In this document: one piece after another, positions 1-9,486 of the stretch
Position numbering within the stretch: position 1 is the first letter of the stretch
How the letters are laid out: each line of letters starts with the position of its first letter
From: an uncultured bacterium
GTDB lineage: Bacteria > Bacteroidota > Bacteroidia > Bacteroidales > Bacteroidaceae
Length of the DNA stretch: 64,000 bases
Direction: 5' to 3'
NCBI GenBank assembly: GCA_905215345.1
Contig: CAJMPR010000018.1
Location: 1 to 64,000 of the forward strand
The notes under the pieces: generated by a model
What the model saw: only the letters and a program-made list of their open reading frames with translations
Told to the model about the DNA's origin: nothing
Database searches by the model: none
Made by a program: the position numbers and the translations under genes

Positions 1-2979
1 AGTTCTGCGAAGACTTTGCAGATTTCTTTTGTTGGTATGCAGCCGCAAGAAGTGGCAATTAAACCGACCTTAAGAGTAGTTATGAAGGCTGATGCTCAAT
101 TGATTGACGAAGTCGTTGTGACGGCAATGGGTATCAAACGTTCGGAAAAGGCATTGGGATATTCTGCCACTTCCGTCAATAGCGAAAAGATTACTGCCAC
201 TCGTTCAGCAGATGTGATGTCTGCATTATCTGGTAAGATTGCGGGTGTACAAATATCAAGTAATTCATCTGACCCGGGTGCTTCTAATTCAGTAGTAGTA
301 CGTGGCTTTAGTTCTTTGTCCGGTAGTAATCAACCTCTTTATATTATTGATGGAGTACCAATGAGCAATTCAACTGCCGGTTCTTCTAATGATGATGCCT
401 TGGATACCAGTTATGACTTTGGTAATGGTGCGAATGCCGTTAATCCTGATGACGTTGAGAGTATGACCGTTCTGAAAGGTGCGGCTGCAACTGCACTTTA
501 TGGTAGCCGTGCTGCTAACGGTGTTATTATGATTACCACGAAAACGGGTCAAAAACAGAAAAAAGGTTTAGGTATCGAATACAATGGTGGTTTGCAAGCT
601 TCCACAATATTGCGCTATCCACAATTACAGAATGAGTTCGGTATGGGTTGGAGTGGAACACATACAGAATTAGAGAATGGTAGCTGGGGACCTCGTTTTG
701 ATGGCTCTATGCGCATTTGGGGTAACGTTTATGAGAATTCTCAGAAAGTAAAGCCCTATTCAGCAATGAAAGATAATATCAAAGATTTTTTTGACACAGG
801 TTTTCGCTATTCAAACAGTCTTTCTTTCAATAATGCTGATGAAAAGAGTAACTATTATGTGTCATTCTCTCAAATAAGTGATGACGGTATGTTGCCGGGT
901 AAAGCTGATACTTATGATAAGTATACTTTTTCTGCCCGCGGTGGACATAAGATTGGTAACTTAACGTTGTCGTCTTCTGTAAATTATGCCAGTCAACGTA
1001 ATCAGTTTGCGACTACAGGTCAAGGGCTTTCAATGATTAACTCATTGTATCAGACTCCGCGTGATATTAGTATTATTGGTCAGAAGGACCTGAATGATCC
1101 TTTTAATTCACCGGGTTATTATTATACTCCTTATGGGGTAACGAACCCATATTATATTTTGGATACCTATAAGAATACTTATAAGTCAGAAAAAATATAT
1201 GGTAAATTCCAAGCAGATTATGACTTTTTGAAATACTTCAAGTTTACGTATCGTATCGGTTTGGATGCAACGAATAGTGAACAGAAGTATGGAGAACCGA
1301 ATCTGGCAGCTTTGTTTGCAGGAACTCCTAATGACGAACAAGGTAATTTTAAGGGAAAGATTGGAAAAGTACAGGAAGAAATGTTGCGTCGCCGTGAAAT
1401 CAATCAAGACGTATTGGTTACATTTAGTATGCCGGTGAGTGATTTTGATATTAACGCTTTGGTGGGTGGTAACTTTAATGAGCGTAAACTGTCTTCAATG
1501 ACTTCCACAGTTACAGGTTTGGATATACCTACTTGGTACCACTTGAGCAACTCTGCAAATACTCCTCTTGCAGAAGAATTGAGCTCACGTCGCCGTTCGA
1601 ATGCGGTATTTGCACAGATAGATTTGGCTTGGAAAAGTATGGTTTATTTAACTGCTACTGCACGTAATGACTGGTCTTCTACGCTTCCTAAAGGTAAACG
1701 CGGTTTCTTCTATCCGGGTGTTACAGGTAGTTTTGTGTTCAGTGAATTGTTCAATGAAGATTTGAAAAGTTGGTTTACATTCGGTAAAGTTCGTGCAGCC
1801 TACGGTAAGACTGGTAATGATGCCGATCCTTATATGACTTTAACCTCTTTCGGCCAGGCAGTTGCTGATAACGGTGGATGGGGTGAAGTAAAATTCCCAT
1901 TGAAGGGTACTAATGCATTTACCAAAGGTAATGTTCTTGGTAATGATGCATTGAAGCCGGAAATGACGACTGAATACGAATTTGGTGCTAATGTAGCTTT
2001 CTTCAATGGACGATTGTCAGTAGATGCTTCATACTATAACCGTAATTCTGATAATCAGATCATGAGCTTGAATATGGATGCTGCTACTGGCTACACTTAC
2101 CGTAATGTCAACTTAGGTAAGATTCGTAACCAAGGTTGGGAGTTACTTGTTACCGGACGTCCTATACAGACTAAGGATTTTACTTGGGAACTAACTTGGA
2201 ACTTTACAAAGAACAACAGTAAGGTGATTAGCTTGCCGGAAGAATTGGGAGGTATGGCTACAATCTTCGGATTAAGTGGCGGAACCACTCTTTATGCTAT
2301 TGTTGGAGAACCTTTGGGTACATATAAGGCTGAAGTTCCTATGACTGACGATAAAGGTAATATTGTAGTAAATGCTTCCACTGGTTTACCGGTTGCAGAT
2401 AAAGATATGGGTATTGTAGGAACCATGAACTATAAGTATCAGATGGGTGTATCAACAGTTCTCCAATATAAAGGTGTAAGTCTGGGGGTAGACTTTGATA
2501 TTCGTCAAGGTGGAAAAATGTATTCACGTACAAAAACCATTAATTACTTTACAGGTAATGCCATCCAAACAGCCTACAATGACCGTAATCCGTTCATTGT
2601 CCCTAATTCGGTTAATCAGCTGAAAGACGGTAGTTTTGTTGAAAATACAACTCCGGTCAGCTATGCTAAAATCGGTGATTACTGGAATGCCGGTGGTGAT
2701 TTGATGGGTAGCTATGAATTGATTGACAAATCCTTTGTTAAACTTCGTAATATTTCTTTGGGATGGGATTTGCCAAAGAGATGGTTGTCAAAGACTCCAT
2801 TGCAAGATGTTAAGGTATCTGTTTACGGAAGCAATCTTTTTGTATGGACTCCGTCGGATAATACTTTTATCGATCCGGAAATGACTTCATTTGGTAATGA
2901 CCTTGAAGGACAATATGGAGAGTGGACAGCTAACCCAAGCAGCCGTAAGTTCGGCTTTAACTTAATGGTTAAATTCTAA
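1..2979 (+). CDS. SusC/RagA-family TonB-dependent outer-membrane transporter (5' truncated by window)
   Basis: The reading frame is open from base 1, so the protein begins outside the window; what remains starts in the N-terminal carboxypeptidase-regulatory-like (CNA-B type) domain (ISFVGMQPQEVAIKP). The plug domain follows (VVVTAMGIKRSEKALGYS, then LYIIDGVPM and GAAATALYGSRAANGVI), then a long beta-barrel ending in FGFNLMVKF with the terminal aromatic residue typical of outer-membrane barrels. The family imports oligomers across the outer membrane using TonB energy, with a SusD lid. The SusD-like gene starts 14 bases downstream and two lipoprotein genes follow. The four-gene order matches what I recall for B. 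thetaiotaomicron BT2264-BT2261, a peptide importer, and no glycosidase or sulfatase gene is nearby. Peptide rather than glycan cargo is therefore an inference from synteny. Confidence 0.95.
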   Translation, partial: SSAKTLQISFVGMQPQEVAIKPTLRVVMKADAQLIDEVVVTAMGIKRSEKALGYSATSVNSEKITATRSADVMSALSGKIAGVQISSNSSDPGASNSVVVRGFSSLSGSNQPLYIIDGVPMSNSTAGSSNDDALDTSYDFGNGANAVNPDDVESMTVLKGAAATALYGSRAANGVIMITTKTGQKQKKGLGIEYNGGLQASTILRYPQLQNEFGMGWSGTHTELENGSWGPRFDGSMRIWGNVYENSQKVKPYSAMKDNIKDFFDTGFRYSNSLSFNNADEKSNYYVSFSQISDDGMLPGKADTYDKYTFSARGGHKIGNLTLSSSVNYASQRNQFATTGQGLSMINSLYQTPRDISIIGQKDLNDPFNSPGYYYTPYGVTNPYYILDTYKNTYKSEKIYGKFQADYDFLKYFKFTYRIGLDATNSEQKYGEPNLAALFAGTPNDEQGNFKGKIGKVQEEMLRRREINQDVLVTFSMPVSDFDINALVGGNFNERKLSSMTSTVTGLDIPTWYHLSNSANTPLAEELSSRRRSNAVFAQIDLAWKSMVYLTATARNDWSSTLPKGKRGFFYPGVTGSFVFSELFNEDLKSWFTFGKVRAAYGKTGNDADPYMTLTSFGQAVADNGGWGEVKFPLKGTNAFTKGNVLGNDALKPEMTTEYEFGANVAFFNGRLSVDASYYNRNSDNQIMSLNMDAATGYTYRNVNLGKIRNQGWELLVTGRPIQTKDFTWELTWNFTKNNSKVISLPEELGGMATIFGLSGGTTLYAIVGEPLGTYKAEVPMTDDKGNIVVNASTGLPVADKDMGIVGTMNYKYQMGVSTVLQYKGVSLGVDFDIRQGGKMYSRTKTINYFTGNAIQTAYNDRNPFIVPNSVNQLKDGSFVENTTPVSYAKIGDYWNAGGDLMGSYELIDKSFVKLRNISLGWDLPKRWLSKTPLQDVKVSVYGSNLFVWTPSDNTFIDPEMTSFGNDLEGQYGEWTANPSSRKFGFNLMVKF

Positions 2980-2993
2980 AAACAGAAACGAAT

Positions 2994-4475
2994 ATGAAAA
3001 AGAAACTAATGATATTTGCTTCCTCGTTACTCATTGGACTTACGGGGTGCAACCTTGATGTTAATACAGACCCGGATGCTCCGAGTGATGTAACACCAGA
3101 TATGATATTGCCTGCAGCAGAAAATGTGATTGCATGGACAGTGGGTAATGCAATGTACAATTATGCCGGCTTTTTTGCACAATATTATGAGCAAATGCCT
3201 GAAGCACAACAATATGATGCACTAATCGAATATGATATCAATCCTTCTTCACAGATTATAGACCGTGCTTATACCCAATTGTATGCCGGTGCTTTGGAAG
3301 ATTTAAAGACAGTCAGTGAGAGCGAGAGTATTACACCGGCCGATCGTATGGCTGTGGCTGTACTACGTGCATTTAGTTTTCAACTGTTAGTTGACAATAT
3401 GGATCAAGCTCCTTATAGCGAGGCTCTTTTAGGCAGTGAAAATCCTATGCCTAAATGGGATAGCGGACAGTCTATCTATGAAGGTGTATTGGCCGAGATG
3501 GAAGAAGCCGAAAAAGCGTTGGGAGAATCAAATATGACTTGTACTGATTTATTGTTGAATAAAAATGTTTCTCAATGGGTTGGTTTTGCTAATGCTCTTC
3601 GTTTGCGTATGTATCTTCGTTTTATTGATGGGGGGGTAGATGTTGCCGGATATACGGAAAAAGTAAAAGCCCTTGTTGCTGCCAATAATTTCTTTACCGG
3701 TGATGTGAAGTTTGATGTTTATCTGAATGAAACCTCAAAGTATAATCCGTGGTATGGACAGAACAATATTAGTTTGGCCAATAATCATTGTGCTTCTTAT
3801 CCTATTGTATCCTATATGAACCAAACAAATGATGTTAAACGTCTGGAATATAATTTTAAACCTGCAAAGGCTACTAAAAAGTATGAAGGAGAAATTCCGG
3901 GCGCTAAAAATAATTTGAAAGGAAGTAAGTTCAATAAGGATTATAGTGGAATGCAGTATTATGCTACGAAGCCTGTTTATTTCTTCACTCAGAGTGAACT
4001 TCAATTCTTGATTGCTGAAGTAAGTGTACGTTTTATGAATGATGATGCTAAAGCTAAAACTGCTTATGAAGCTGGTATTACAGCCGATTTTGCAGCCCGG
4101 GGATTATCTGAAGATGATGCGGCTGCTCTTTACACGACTAATGTCAGCTGGGCTTCGGCAACATCGAACGATGCAAAATTAAGACTTATATATATGCAGA
4201 AGTGGGTAGCTCTTTGCTATATGGATCACATGGAAGCATGGTCGGAAATTCGTCGTACAGATTGTCCTAAACTATCTTCTAAATCAGCGGAGGATATGGC
4301 TAAGGGTGATGTTTCCGGATATGATGCAGGAGATTTGATAGCTCCGTGGACTAATGCACTTGGTGGACATAATATGATTATGCGTCTGTATCCTTCTTAT
4401 AGTGCAAGTCAATTGAATACCAATGCACCTACGGGCATGAAACTTACTGACCCTGTTTGGTGGGATAAGAAATAA
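2994..4475 (+). CDS. SusD/RagB-family surface lipoprotein (SusD-like_2 type)
   Basis: This 493-residue lipoprotein has a lipobox with Cys19 (GLTGC) followed by NLDVNTDPD, a signature start of the SusD-like_2 subfamily (CNLDxNxDP). SusD-like proteins are alpha-helical TPR-fold lids that cap SusC and bind ligand at the cell surface. The helical body (YTQLYAGALEDL, FANALRLRMYLRF, FTQSELQFLIAEV, RLIYMQKWVAL) and the Trp-rich C-terminus (DPVWWDKK) fit the family. It lies 14 bases after the SusC gene, so the two are almost certainly co-transcribed. The SusD assignment is strong; the ligand cannot be read from sequence, although its resemblance to BT2263-type partners suggests oligopeptides. Confidence 0.95.
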   Translation: MKKKLMIFASSLLIGLTGCNLDVNTDPDAPSDVTPDMILPAAENVIAWTVGNAMYNYAGFFAQYYEQMPEAQQYDALIEYDINPSSQIIDRAYTQLYAGALEDLKTVSESESITPADRMAVAVLRAFSFQLLVDNMDQAPYSEALLGSENPMPKWDSGQSIYEGVLAEMEEAEKALGESNMTCTDLLLNKNVSQWVGFANALRLRMYLRFIDGGVDVAGYTEKVKALVAANNFFTGDVKFDVYLNETSKYNPWYGQNNISLANNHCASYPIVSYMNQTNDVKRLEYNFKPAKATKKYEGEIPGAKNNLKGSKFNKDYSGMQYYATKPVYFFTQSELQFLIAEVSVRFMNDDAKAKTAYEAGITADFAARGLSEDDAAALYTTNVSWASATSNDAKLRLIYMQKWVALCYMDHMEAWSEIRRTDCPKLSSKSAEDMAKGDVSGYDAGDLIAPWTNALGGHNMIMRLYPSYSASQLNTNAPTGMKLTDPVWWDKK

Positions 4476-4507
4476 GCGTATCAATCAACATATAATTAAA
4501 GAAAGAT

Positions 4508-5305
4508 ATGAAAAAGTTAATATATAGTTTATTTGTTTGTTTATCGCTGATAATGGTATCCTGCGATGATACGACACAGGATCCGTCATTCATCACCTAC
4601 TATGTAGATTTTGAGATGAACGGAGATGAAGTTATGACGGTTGAATTGGGAACTCCCTATGTAGAGCCTGGTGTAACAGCTAAAGAACAAGGTAAGGACA
4701 TCAGTTCTACGATTGTAACTAAGGGAGCTGATAAGGTGGATGTTAATAAGGCGGGAGTTTATTTTATTACCTATTCGGCTACTAATGTAGATGGATACAG
4801 TAGCAAGATTACAAGAATGGTTGCCGTTTATGATCCGGCAATTACTACAGATATTTCTGGAGAATACTCTACTAATTTGGATTCTAATCGTCAATTGCCT
4901 GAAGTAGATGAAGATGGTGAAGATATGGTAGACGGAGATGGTAATTATATTTGGGATACCCCGGTACCGTTCCCAAACAATTTTTCAGTTTCTGTTGAAA
5001 AAATTGCTCCGGGCGTCTTCTATATATCAGATATGATGGGTGGTTATTATGATCAAGGTCGTGGATATGGGGCAGGCTATGCTATGGAAGCTTATGTAAG
5101 CTTGAAGAGCGATGCAGACCCGACATTCTCTATTGTATCAGGTGGTACTTCGGCATTCGGAGGAGAATATGATGCACTTACAAATGTTGTTTATAATCCG
5201 AATGTAGCTGAAGAAGATGGTATTTATCCGGGTATATTAAAATGGTCTATTGAATATCAAGGAATGCTGTTTAATGTTGTGTTGGATAAGGCAGTTGAAG
5301 AATAA
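4508..5305 (+). CDS. Surface lipoprotein with Ig-like domain, BT2262-like (DUF5011/DUF5012 type)
   Basis: A 265-residue lipoprotein: signal peptide, then Cys19 in MVSCDD. The acidic residues right after the Cys resemble the Bacteroides export signal that sends lipoproteins to the cell surface. Residues about 35-105 look like a DUF5011-type Ig-like domain (VELGTPYVEPGVTAKEQGKDISS, then VDVNKAGVYFITYSATNVDGYSS, a cadherin-like strand pattern also seen in Cry22-type domains). The C-terminal half (ISGEYSTN, FPNNFSVSVEKIAPGVFYISDMMGGYY) resembles the BT_2262 family. It is the third gene of the SusCD operon, 32 bases after SusD. In the B. thetaiotaomicron homologue complex, as I recall it, such accessory lipoproteins sit on the SusCD transporter. 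The role here is inferred from position. Confidence 0.85.
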   Translation: MKKLIYSLFVCLSLIMVSCDDTTQDPSFITYYVDFEMNGDEVMTVELGTPYVEPGVTAKEQGKDISSTIVTKGADKVDVNKAGVYFITYSATNVDGYSSKITRMVAVYDPAITTDISGEYSTNLDSNRQLPEVDEDGEDMVDGDGNYIWDTPVPFPNNFSVSVEKIAPGVFYISDMMGGYYDQGRGYGAGYAMEAYVSLKSDADPTFSIVSGGTSAFGGEYDALTNVVYNPNVAEEDGIYPGILKWSIEYQGMLFNVVLDKAVEE

Positions 5306-5327
5306 TAAATAAAAAAGAATAAACGAT

Positions 5328-5831
5328 ATGAAGAAATATTTGATATTACTATTTGTAACTCTCTCTTTTTCCTTGACGGGTTGCGAAGAAACAGACATCG
5401 AACCGGGTGGTACCGCTGTTGAAAAGATGGCAGGTGCATGGTATGTAACTTGGGAACAGAAAGATGCCCAAGGGGAATGGCAAGATATATTAGGTGGTAC
5501 GATAGAAGTAGACACTTACAATACTGCTGCTAATGTTCCTACCGAGATGTGGTTAAAAGAAACTTATTTGTTAAAAACGGCATTTAAAGTTTCTACTAAC
5601 TATAATGCGCGTACCTTTGAGATGGGAGAACAGACAATTTCTGTTGATGAGAAGACATGGGAAGCTCCTCAGATAAAGTTGACTATTACAGATGGTAAAG
5701 TATTGGAAGGTGCTGCTACCACTCCAAGTGGGATGCCGGCAGACAGTATTGTCTTCTTTGTAAATGTACAGGGTGATCAAACTTATAAGATTGCAGGATT
5801 CCGTCGTACTGGCTTTGCAGAAGATGAGTAA
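5328..5831 (+). CDS. Small surface lipoprotein, lipid-binding/hydrolase-like family (BT2261-like)
   Basis: A 167-residue lipoprotein with lipobox Cys19 (SLTGCEETD), again followed by acidic residues expected to direct surface export. The mature part (KMAGAWYVTWEQKDAQGEWQ, TYNTAANVPTEMWLKE, TFEMGEQTISV, KITDGKVLEGAATTPSGMPADS) resembles the Lipid_bd putative lipocalin-like family. It is the last gene of the operon, 22 bases after the previous lipoprotein and 21 bases before a strong terminator. It probably docks on the SusCD pair together with the preceding lipoprotein. No catalytic residues can be assigned, so the hydrolase part of the family name should not be taken as a function. Confidence 0.8.
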   Translation: MKKYLILLFVTLSFSLTGCEETDIEPGGTAVEKMAGAWYVTWEQKDAQGEWQDILGGTIEVDTYNTAANVPTEMWLKETYLLKTAFKVSTNYNARTFEMGEQTISVDEKTWEAPQIKLTITDGKVLEGAATTPSGMPADSIVFFVNVQGDQTYKIAGFRRTGFAEDE

Positions 5832-5852
5832 TTTTTGAAACCATAAAATATG

Positions 5853-5889
5853 AAAAAGAGGACAATGCAACATTGTCCTCTTTTTTTTT
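5853..5889 (+). terminator. Intrinsic terminator of the SusCD-lipoprotein operon
   Basis: A perfect 10-bp GAGGACAATG/CATTGTCCTC stem with loop CAA, extended by A-tract/T-tract pairing and ending in a run of nine T. It lies just after the last lipoprotein stop. Confidence 0.9.
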
Positions 5890-5973
5890 GTTATATTTGC
5901 CGCAAAAGTAAAGATAAGCTGTATCTCGGCATAAAAATGAACCGGCTCATTTTATTCTGTTTTCAGTTTACAT

Positions 5974-5981
5974 TATCTTTG
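5974..5981 (+). promoter_or_regulatory. Bacteroides -7 promoter element for hflX
   Basis: TATCTTTG matches the Bacteroides -7 consensus TAnnTTTG and sits 43 bases before the hflX ATG. No clear TTTG -33 element is seen at the expected spacing. A second match, TATATTTG, lies at 5892-5899. Confidence 0.6.
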
Positions 5982-6024
5982 CCGCCACATAGAATAATGT
6001 ATATATAATAAGGTATAAAGAAGA

Positions 6025-7281
6025 ATGAAAGAATTTGTAATCTCCGAAGCACAGGTTGAAACCGCGGTATTGGTAGGTCTTATTACGAAGACTCAGGATG
6101 AGCGTAAGACGAACGAATACCTTGATGAACTGGCATTCTTGGCTGAGACAGCCGGGGCGGAAGTAGTAAAACGATTTACCCAGAAACTGGATGCGGCAAA
6201 CTCTGTAACGTATGTCGGCAAAGGTAAACTGGAAGAAATAAGGGAATATATTCATAATGAAGAAGAAGCCGAACGTGAAATCGGTATGGTGATTTTCGAT
6301 GACGAACTTTCTGCCAAGCAGATACGTAACATCGAAGCTGAACTGAAAATTAAGATATTAGACCGTACTTCGCTCATTCTTGATATCTTTGCTATGCGTG
6401 CGCAAACAGCGAATGCAAAGACACAGGTTGAGTTGGCGCAATATAAATATATGCTTCCACGTCTGCAACGTTTGTGGACACACTTGGAACGCCAAGGTGG
6501 TGGTTCCGGCGCTGGTGGAGGTAAAGGTTCCGTAGGTCTTCGCGGCCCGGGTGAAACACAGTTGGAAATGGACCGTCGTATCATCCTGAACCGTATGTCA
6601 TTGTTAAAAGAACGTCTGGCGGAGATTGACAAGCAAAAGTCTACCCAACGTAAGAACCGTGGGCGTATGATTCGTGTAGCATTGGTAGGATATACCAATG
6701 TAGGGAAATCTACTTTGATGACGCTACTTTCCAAGAGCGAAGTTTTTGCGGAAAACAAACTGTTTGCAACACTTGATACCACGGTACGCAAGGTTATCAT
6801 TGAGAATCTGCCGTTCCTATTGTCCGATACCGTTGGATTTATTCGTAAACTTCCTACGGACTTGGTCGATTCTTTTAAATCGACGTTGGATGAAGTACGC
6901 GAAGCCGATTTACTGTTGCATATCGTAGATATCTCTCATCCCGACTTTGAAGAACAAATCGAAGTAGTAAACAGAACATTGGCGGATATCGGTGCGGCCG
7001 GTAAACCTATGATTCTTGTATTCAATAAAATAGACGCTTACACCTATGTGGAGAAAGCGGAAGATGACCTTACCCCCCGAACCAAAGAGAACTTAACACT
7101 CGAAGAACTGATGAAGACATGGATGGCAAAGATGGAGGATAACTGTCTGTTCATTTCCGCCCGTGAAAGAATTAATTTGGAGGAGCTGAAAAGTGTGGTT
7201 TATCAACGTGTCAAGGAACTGCACGTACAGAAGTATCCCTATAATGATTTTCTTTATCAGACTTACGAGGAAGAGGAATGA
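6025..7281 (+). CDS. hflX: GTPase HflX (ribosome-splitting/rescue factor)
   Basis: HflX is a translational GTPase that binds the 50S subunit and splits stalled or stress-inactivated ribosomes. The 418-residue protein has the HflX N-terminal domain, the Gly-rich linker (GGGSGAGGGKGSVGLRGPGE, about residues 157-176) leading into the helical region, and a G domain with P-loop GYTNVGKST (about 220-230), switch II DTVGFIRKLP and NKID. The length is normal for the family. It has its own promoter after a strong terminator, so it is not part of the SusCD operon. A long inverted repeat follows its stop codon. Confidence 0.97.
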   Translation: MKEFVISEAQVETAVLVGLITKTQDERKTNEYLDELAFLAETAGAEVVKRFTQKLDAANSVTYVGKGKLEEIREYIHNEEEAEREIGMVIFDDELSAKQIRNIEAELKIKILDRTSLILDIFAMRAQTANAKTQVELAQYKYMLPRLQRLWTHLERQGGGSGAGGGKGSVGLRGPGETQLEMDRRIILNRMSLLKERLAEIDKQKSTQRKNRGRMIRVALVGYTNVGKSTLMTLLSKSEVFAENKLFATLDTTVRKVIIENLPFLLSDTVGFIRKLPTDLVDSFKSTLDEVREADLLLHIVDISHPDFEEQIEVVNRTLADIGAAGKPMILVFNKIDAYTYVEKAEDDLTPRTKENLTLEELMKTWMAKMEDNCLFISARERINLEELKSVVYQRVKELHVQKYPYNDFLYQTYEEEE

Positions 7282-7283
7282 AT

Positions 7284-7403
7284 TTAGTGATTGGTGATTA
7301 GTGATTTGTTTGTACTGCCATGCGGACGATACGATATCGTAGGCTGAACATAAATACAAACACTGGCAAATCACTAATCACCAATCACCAATTACTAATC
7401 ACT
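7284..7403. repeat. Long inverted repeat of iterated GTGATTA words
   Basis: The left arm (7284-7308, built of TTAGTGATTGGTGATTAG words) matches the reverse complement of 7367-7391 at 24 of 25 positions, with a 58-base loop containing the palindrome ACGATATCGT. The right side carries on with further CACTAATCACC words to about 7403. It fills the gap between hflX and the DUF4954 gene. It also creates an artificial in-frame N-terminal extension of the downstream gene (from 7320). Confidence 0.85.
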
Positions 7404-7415
7404 ATTTTAAGTATT

Positions 7416-9413
7416 ATGACTTATAGAAATCTGACTGAAGACGAAGTCCTTCGGTTAAAGAGCCAGTCGTGCCTGGCCGATGATTGGGGGAAAGTAACTG
7501 TTGCGGAGGGATTCTCAACGGAGTTTGTGCATCATACCCGTTTTTCGGGAGAGGTGCGCTTGGGGAAATTCCACTCGGTATTTACCTTGCCGGGCGGAAT
7601 CAAGAAGCACTCCGGTTTGCGCCATGTGACACTCCATAATGTGACGGTAGGTGACAATTGTTGCATAGAGAATATCCAGAATTATATTGCCAATTATGAG
7701 ATAGGGCATGATACGTTTATTGAGAATGTGGATATTATTCTTGTAGATGGTTTGTCTAAGTTCGGCAATGGGGTAGAAGTGGCTGTCCTGAATGAAACCG
7801 GTGGTCGTGAAGTACTTATTAACGATAAATTGTCTGCGCATCAAGCCTATATCATGGCACTTTACCGGCATCGTCCGGAGTTGATTGCCCGGATGAAAGA
7901 AATTACTGATTTTTACTCTAACAAGCATGCGTCCGCTATTGGGACAATCGGTAATCATGTAATGATTGTCAATACCGGTTCCATTAAGAATGTTCGTGTA
8001 GGTGACTATTGTCATATTTGTGGTACCTGCCGCCTGTTTAATGGGAGTATTAACAGCAACGAAGTAGCCCCTGTGCATATCGGTCATGGTGTAATCTGTG
8101 ATGACTTTATTATATCTTCCGGTTCGCATGTGGACGATGGAGCGATGCTGACCCGCTGTTTTATAGGTCAGGCTTGTAAACTGGGACATAATTACTCGGC
8201 TTCCGATTCTTTATTTTTCAGTAATTGTCAGGGAGAGAATGGGGAGGCGTGTGCCATCTTTGCGGGACCTTATACGGTGACCCACCATAAATCCACCCTA
8301 CTGATAGCCGGTATGTTCTCCTTCATGAATGCCGGTTCGGGTTCTAACCAGAGTAACCACATGTATAAACTTGGTCCAATCCACCAAGGGACACTGGAGC
8401 GTGGAGCAAAGACCACCTCTGATTCTTATATTCTTTGGCCTGCAAGGGTAGGTGCATTCTCTCTCGTCATGGGAAGGCATGTCAACCATTCCGACACTTC
8501 CAACCTGCCGTTTTCCTACTTGATAGAGCAGAATAATACGACTTATCTCGTGCCGGGTGTTAACTTGCGAAGCGTGGGAACCATCCGTGATGCGCAGAAG
8601 TGGCCGAAACGCGACCAGCGTACTGATACCAACAAACTGGATTTCATCAACTATAACCTCCTGAGCCCTTATACCGTGCAAAAGATGTTCAAAGGACGGG
8701 AGACATTAAAGAACCTGCGTTATGCTTCCGGAGAGCTTTCCGACATCTATTCTTTCCACAGTGCCAAGATACGCAATTCGGCTTTGGTGAAAGGTATTCG
8801 TTTCTACGAAATCGCTATTCATAAGTTTCTTGGTAATTCTGTCATCAAACGTTTGGAAGGTATCAATTTTCAGAGTAACGAAGAAATACGTACCCGTTTG
8901 AAACCTGATACCCCTATCGGTAGTGGTGAATGGGTCGACATCTCCGGACTAATCGCTCCCAAAAATGAGATTGACGTTTTGATAGACGGTATAGAGTCGG
9001 GTGCGATTAACCGCTTGAAGTATATCAATGCCGAGTTTGAACGGATGCACCGGAATTATTACACCTATGAATGGACCTGGGCTTATGAAAAGCTGGAAGA
9101 ATTCTATGGTATCACTCCGGAGAATATAACAGCAGAGGATATAATCCATATTGTTGAAAAATGGAAAGAGTCTGTTGTCGGCTTGGACCGTATGGTTTAT
9201 GAGGATGCCAAAAAAGAATTCTCTTTGGCTTCTATGACCGGTTTTGGTGCCGATGGTTCACGGTTGGAGAAAGAACTCGACTTCGAACAGGTACGTGGCG
9301 ACTTCGAAAGCAATCCGTTCGTTACTGCTGTCTTGAAACATATTGAAGTGAAGACAGCATTGGGCGACGAGTTGATAGGGCGGATGAAGAAGGTAAGTTT
9401 TCACTCTAATTAA
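7416..9413 (+). CDS. DUF4954 family left-handed beta-helix protein
   Basis: A 665-residue protein beginning MTYRNLTEDEVLRLKSQSCL. The middle has hexapeptide-like turns typical of left-handed beta-helix acyl/nucleotidyltransferase folds (VTLHNVTVGDNCCIENIQNYIANYEIG, VRVGDYCHICGTCRLFNGSINSN, IGHGVICDDFIISSGSHVDDGA). This fits DUF4954, a Bacteroidota family often described as a putative transferase; I know of no proven reaction. I chose the ATG at 7416 because the longer frame from 7320 is coded by the intergenic inverted repeat (LITNHQLLIT), which is not protein-like. The gene is flanked by hflX and fumarase and probably is its own unit. Confidence 0.88.
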   Translation: MTYRNLTEDEVLRLKSQSCLADDWGKVTVAEGFSTEFVHHTRFSGEVRLGKFHSVFTLPGGIKKHSGLRHVTLHNVTVGDNCCIENIQNYIANYEIGHDTFIENVDIILVDGLSKFGNGVEVAVLNETGGREVLINDKLSAHQAYIMALYRHRPELIARMKEITDFYSNKHASAIGTIGNHVMIVNTGSIKNVRVGDYCHICGTCRLFNGSINSNEVAPVHIGHGVICDDFIISSGSHVDDGAMLTRCFIGQACKLGHNYSASDSLFFSNCQGENGEACAIFAGPYTVTHHKSTLLIAGMFSFMNAGSGSNQSNHMYKLGPIHQGTLERGAKTTSDSYILWPARVGAFSLVMGRHVNHSDTSNLPFSYLIEQNNTTYLVPGVNLRSVGTIRDAQKWPKRDQRTDTNKLDFINYNLLSPYTVQKMFKGRETLKNLRYASGELSDIYSFHSAKIRNSALVKGIRFYEIAIHKFLGNSVIKRLEGINFQSNEEIRTRLKPDTPIGSGEWVDISGLIAPKNEIDVLIDGIESGAINRLKYINAEFERMHRNYYTYEWTWAYEKLEEFYGITPENITAEDIIHIVEKWKESVVGLDRMVYEDAKKEFSLASMTGFGADGSRLEKELDFEQVRGDFESNPFVTAVLKHIEVKTALGDELIGRMKKVSFHSN

Positions 9414-9436
9414 AGAAATATTTCAATAATACTTCT

Positions 9437-9444
9437 TACCTTTG
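9437..9444 (+). promoter_or_regulatory. Bacteroides -7 promoter element for fumarase
   Basis: TACCTTTG matches TAnnTTTG and lies 42 bases before the ATG at 9487. No convincing -33 TTTG was found. Confidence 0.55.
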
Positions 9445-9486
9445 CTGTTACGAAATCACTTTTAAATATTAAATGAACAAGTAATT

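Noticed and set aside
1..5831. Polysaccharide utilization locus
   Set aside because: SusCD genes are present but no glycosidase, lyase, sulfatase or hybrid two-component gene is near, and the lipoproteins fit a peptide system better.
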